In this document: piece after piece, positions 46,683 through 49,914 of the stretch
Layout of the letters: each line of letters opens with the position of its first letter
How positions within the stretch are numbered: position 1 is the stretch's first letter
Source: Methanosphaera cuniculi
Lineage (GTDB): Archaea > Methanobacteriota > Methanobacteria > Methanobacteriales > Methanobacteriaceae
DNA length: 49,914 nt
NCBI RefSeq assembly: GCF_003149675.1
Contig: NZ_LWMS01000002.1
Span: forward strand, 1-49,914
Direction: 5' to 3'
Translations under genes and position numbers: made by a program
Notes under the pieces: model-generated
Databases searched by the model: none
Told to the model about the DNA's origin: nothing
The model's input: only the letters and a program-made list of their open reading frames with translations

Positions 46683-47246
46683 TCACCCTTTTACATTTAA
46701 TACATCTAGGAATTTAGCTTTTTTATCTCCTACTGCTACCATAGAGTGTTTATGTGTTGAATCAAAGTATATTGAATCTCCCTCATTTAAGTCTATTACA
46801 TTGTCTTTTATGTAGATTCTTAGTGTTCCTTCAAGTATGTATACAAATTCAAATCCTTTATGGTAGTTTGGTTCTGGTATGTAGTTGTCATTACGTGGCA
46901 TTACAGTTACAATGAATGGTTCCATTGTTTTATGCATAAAGTTTGATGCTAAGTTTTCATAGTCATATGCTTCACGTCTATCTACTCGTACTCCTTTATC
47001 TTTTCTGGTTACTGTAAATGTGTGCATACGTGTATCTTCACCAGTTAATAGTAGACTTGTATCTACATCAAATATTAGTGATATTTCATATAGTATACTT
47101 GCTGGTATGTCTATTTCTCCTGATTCATATTTGGTGTATGTTTCTGTGTCTACGTCTAATTTGTCTGCTAGTTGTTGTACGCTCATTTCACATACTTCTC
47201 TCATGTCTTTTACACGGCTTGCAATTTCTTGTTGAATTGTTGGCAT
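46683..47246 (-). CDS. XRE-family regulator with cupin domain
   Basis: The 187-residue protein has an N-terminal helix-turn-helix (about residues 8-63, with the VQQLADKLDVDTETYTKYESGEID recognition region). A C-terminal cupin barrel (about 105-185) has HKGFEFVYILEGTLRIYI and the last strand with HKHSMVA. Such regulators usually sense a small metabolite through the cupin. It is the first gene of a two-gene operon with the acyl-CoA synthetase, and the four-base gap implies co-translation. Its ligand may therefore be the acid or CoA ester handled by that enzyme, or it may autoregulate the pair. Confidence 0.9.
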   Translation of the reverse strand: MPTIQQEIASRVKDMREVCEMSVQQLADKLDVDTETYTKYESGEIDIPASILYEISLIFDVDTSLLLTGEDTRMHTFTVTRKDKGVRVDRREAYDYENLASNFMHKTMEPFIVTVMPRNDNYIPEPNYHKGFEFVYILEGTLRIYIKDNVIDLNEGDSIYFDSTHKHSMVAVGDKKAKFLDVLNVKG

Positions 47247-47812
47247 AATCTTTATTTCTCCCCTTTTTTTTGTTTAATTGTTTACACTTTTTTTTAATAA
47301 AATGATTAAATTATTTGAAATTATAAATGTGTTTTTTTTTATTCTCTCGAATTTTGTATAAAAAAAATGTTCTTTTTTTTATTATCTATATAATTATTTA
47401 TTAAACATGATATAAAAATACTAAATTTTTTTAATATAAAAAAGATTTCAAGTAAAAAAAAAATGATCCTAAAAATATATGTTCATTTATCTTTTTTTTA
47501 CATATCTAAACATACAAAAGATTTTAGTTAAAAAATCAAATTTAATATAAAAAATTATTAAGATTTTTTGATCTTTTGTAATTTTTAATTATTATTTTTA
47601 TAACTATATATAAATTATCATAAAAAACAATAAAAAAAGAGTAATTTTAAAACAAGTAACTTTTAATAAAAAAACGCCTAAAAATAACAATAAAACAAGA
47701 ATATTTCAAATTATATTAAATTTAAAAATCTAAATAAAATTAATACAAAAAAAAAATTAATAATTTTAATAAAAAGTAATAATAATTCTCTAAAAAAAGT
47801 ATAAATTATGAA
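47247..47812. other. AT-rich region between the XRE-cupin gene and the tRNA cluster
   Basis: About 565 bases with no gene seen. It holds the promoter of the XRE-cupin operon near 47300 and the 3' end of the tRNA cluster. Confidence 0.4.
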
Positions 47813-47887
47813 TGCTCCGACCGGGATTCGAACCCGAGTCTTCGGCTCGAAAGGCCGAAATGATTGGCCGGACTACACTATCGGAGC
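47813..47887 (-). tRNA. tRNA-Glu (UUC), copy 1
   Basis: Acceptor GCTCCGA pairs with TCGGAGC. The anticodon stem is TCGGC/GCCGA with loop CTTTCGA (anticodon TTC), and the discriminator is A73. No CCA is encoded. It is identical over its whole length to the copy at 48296-48370. Confidence 0.95.
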
Positions 47888-47957
47888 ATATTAAAGAAAA
47901 ACTTTAATTAATAGTCACATAAAGAAAAGTAAAACATTATTTTTACTTTTTTTAAAA

Positions 47958-48032
47958 TGGGGCCTGGGCCGAGAATCGAACCCGAGTCACGGGATCCACA
48001 GTCCCGAAGAATAACCACTATCCTACCCAGGC
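47958..48032 (-). tRNA. tRNA-His (GUG), with encoded CCA
   Basis: Acceptor GCCTGGG pairs with CCCAGGC. The anticodon stem is CGGGA/TCCCG with anticodon GTG. The discriminator is C73 (47961), the His identity base, followed directly by an encoded CCA (47960-47958). The base before position 1 (48033) gives T, not the G-1 expected for tRNA-His. Confidence 0.94.
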
Positions 48033-48070
48033 ATTAATATAAGTTCTATACATTCATTAGTTGTATAAAG

Positions 48071-48154
<84 letters not shown>

Positions 48155-48295
48155 ATATTAAATAAGTTTTATTACAAACGGGCATCCCCTTTGATATAAA
48201 ATACCAAACCAATACTTTACATAAGGAATGTATCGTTTAAATATTAAAGAATCTAGAAACTAAAATTAATTATTATAGTAAAAAGTTCTAGAAAA

Positions 48296-48370
48296 TGCTC
48301 CGACCGGGATTCGAACCCGAGTCTTCGGCTCGAAAGGCCGAAATGATTGGCCGGACTACACTATCGGAGC
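48296..48370 (-). tRNA. tRNA-Glu (UUC), copy 2
   Basis: This is a full-length identical duplicate of the tRNA-Glu at 47813-47887. The flanks differ beyond a couple of bases, so the duplication is tRNA-sized or old with selection on the gene. Confidence 0.95.
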
Positions 48371-48402
48371 ATAATTTATAAGATAATCATAATAGTTATA
48401 TG

Positions 48403-48479
<77 letters not shown>

Positions 48480-48491
48480 ATATTTAAAAAG

Positions 48492-48564
<73 letters not shown>

Positions 48565-48608
48565 ACAACATAACTTTTATCTTACAATACTCTATATATT
48601 ACTAATCA

Positions 48609-48616
48609 TATATAAA
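48609..48616 (-). promoter_or_regulatory. TATA box of the tRNA-Asn gene
   Basis: The minus strand reads TTTATATA about 45 bases before the tRNA 5' end, giving a start about 20 bases upstream of the mature tRNA. It may drive several of the cluster's genes. Confidence 0.45.
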
Positions 48617-48763
48617 GTTTCCTACATAGCATTATATTTTAGAATAAGTTTTAACGCTTTATGTAGTACAATATAATGTTTGTTTTTCTAGTATATAAAC
48701 ATTTTGATTTTATACAAATCAAACATAAAAAAATGATAAAAAAATAAAGATAATATTAATTTA

Positions 48764-49774
48764 TTATATTTTTTTAATCTTAACATTATCATAACACATA
48801 TCAATATACCTTTGAATAAAAGGTTCAAGTTCTGGTCTTAGGAAATTATCACCCTCAAGACGTGACATATCAGAAAAACTACCTTTAAGATCACGATCTG
48901 CCCAGTAAACTTCTTCTTCTACTCGTCTTCCATACCTATTTCCATACATTTTAAATAATGGGAATTTAGTTAATCCATTACTACCTGCTTTAAGTAGTAC
49001 TCCAATATTTGCTAGATTATCTGTCCATGTTCCTGTTATTATTTCAATTTCTGGGAAACGAATTCGTACAGCTGCTACAATACTTGCATAATACAATGAA
49101 GCAGGTTGTGGTGTAAGACAATAATCAGTATCAGGATGAGGATTTAATGAATAAAATATTATACGATCAATATCAAGTTCTTCAATTAAATCAAATAAAT
49201 CATTTAGATGATCAATTTCCTCACCAAGTCCTATAATGATTGTTATTGCTTTTTTAAATCCAAGTTCACCTGCAGTTATAAGCATATTTTTTATATCATC
49301 CATTGATTTACTTGGACATACTTCATCATGAAACTTAGGATTTGCTGTTTCAACAGCACCTGTTATACCAACTATTTCATCACCATACTGGTCTAGTTCA
49401 TCTGTTATTCCAATATTAAGCCATACAGGATTATCTGTTATATCATAGATGGTTTCAGATATTTCACGTATTTCATCAGTTGAATATATACCATAACCTC
49501 CAGATAAGAACTCTATATTCCATCCCATACGTTTGGTGAGTTCTGCTTCTGCATATATTCCTTTTACATGACGTCGTGCCTTTTCAGGTTCATCTATCCG
49601 ATCTTTTTGTGATGACATATAACAGAATTTACAATCACCTTTTTCACAATACCATGAAAGAAATATTGCACGTTCTAATGTTACATCACGTCCATGATAT
49701 TTACGAGTTATTTTATCTGATTCATCAAGTAGTTCTAGTACTTTTTTATTTCTTACTTTTTCTATAACATCCAT
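48764..49774 (-). CDS. Radical SAM protein of the BioB/HydE/HmdB-like group
   Basis: The 336-residue protein has its cluster cysteines in YCEKGDCKFCYM (about residues 43-54), a CX4CX2C spacing instead of CX3CX2C. A SAM-binding glycine motif LSGGYGIY (about 91-98) follows, then TGAVETANPKFHDEVCPSK (about 137-155) and a C-terminal barrel part (EIITGTWTDNLANIGVLLKAGSNGLTKFP). The layout resembles biotin-synthase-type enzymes and, by its stretched motif, the HmdB maturase of the iron hydrogenase Hmd, which has CX5CX2C. The substrate is unknown. A GGGAGAGAT site precedes the ATG. It lies upstream of the tRNA cluster on the same strand. Confidence 0.82.
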   Translation of the reverse strand: MDVIEKVRNKKVLELLDESDKITRKYHGRDVTLERAIFLSWYCEKGDCKFCYMSSQKDRIDEPEKARRHVKGIYAEAELTKRMGWNIEFLSGGYGIYSTDEIREISETIYDITDNPVWLNIGITDELDQYGDEIVGITGAVETANPKFHDEVCPSKSMDDIKNMLITAGELGFKKAITIIIGLGEEIDHLNDLFDLIEELDIDRIIFYSLNPHPDTDYCLTPQPASLYYASIVAAVRIRFPEIEIITGTWTDNLANIGVLLKAGSNGLTKFPLFKMYGNRYGRRVEEEVYWADRDLKGSFSDMSRLEGDNFLRPELEPFIQRYIDMCYDNVKIKKI

Positions 49775-49914
49775 TATCTATAATCTCTCCCAAAATAAAA
49801 ATAAAAAGTTTTATTATATAATTATTATATCTATGTTTTTTCTCATATAATGATAAATAAAAAAAATATGATAAAAATTTAAATTAAATCAAAATTATAT
49901 ATTATATATATTAT

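Overview
The window is archaeal and very AT-rich. It carries PolD, class I lysyl-tRNA synthetase, NrpR, PurP, a formylmethanofuran dehydrogenase operon, a methanogenesis marker, an intron-bearing tRNA and TATA-box promoters. Base composition, asparagine/threonine-rich adhesin-like proteins and gene content point to a Methanobacteriales methanogen, most likely Methanosphaera (host-associated, methanol plus H2). The genus call is inference from gene content.

Layout. 0.1-4.1 kb: secG, a first thiC, the marker-8 gene, an intron-containing tRNA-Met and an E1-like (ThiF/MoeB) gene. 4.4-8.0 kb: nitrogen control, with glnA carrying a perfect GGAA-N6-TTCC operator and the gene for its repressor NrpR directly downstream. 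8.2-9.5 kb: an unusual ferredoxin, 6-phospho-3-hexuloisomerase and a small unknown gene. 9.5-14.1 kb: the fwd operon, order G-D-B-A-C on the minus strand. 14.5 kb: purP. 15.6-22.0 kb: an accessory island with a decayed DDE transposase, a secreted protein split by a frameshift, a membrane protein and an adhesin-like protein split by a frameshift at a G4 tract. 22.1-30.6 kb: rubredoxin, a ModE/LysR-type regulator, lysS, trkA, a second thiC, a PfkB-family kinase and a membrane-YbjQ fusion. 30.8-36.9 kb: anaerobic ribonucleotide reductase and the PolD large subunit, which probably starts at CTG and ends in a PCNA-binding motif. 37.2-39.9 kb: four tandem paralogues with an N-terminal zinc ribbon and a TM2-like membrane domain, plus a tail-anchored charged protein. 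40.6-44.9 kb: methyltransferase, DUF2971-like protein, ATP-dependent DNA ligase and an anchored OB-fold protein. 45.0-47.2 kb: an acyl-CoA synthetase with an XRE-cupin regulator. 47.8-48.6 kb: six tRNA genes. 48.8-49.8 kb: a radical SAM protein with a non-standard cysteine motif.

The most striking pattern across the window is at gene 3' ends. On both strands, a short C-rich element (ACCACC, ACCTCC or TTCC) is followed by an oligo-T tract, most often exactly eight T, shortly after the stop codon. I read this as the lineage's terminator or 3'-end-formation signal. The C-rich part resembles the anti-Shine-Dalgarno tail of 16S rRNA.
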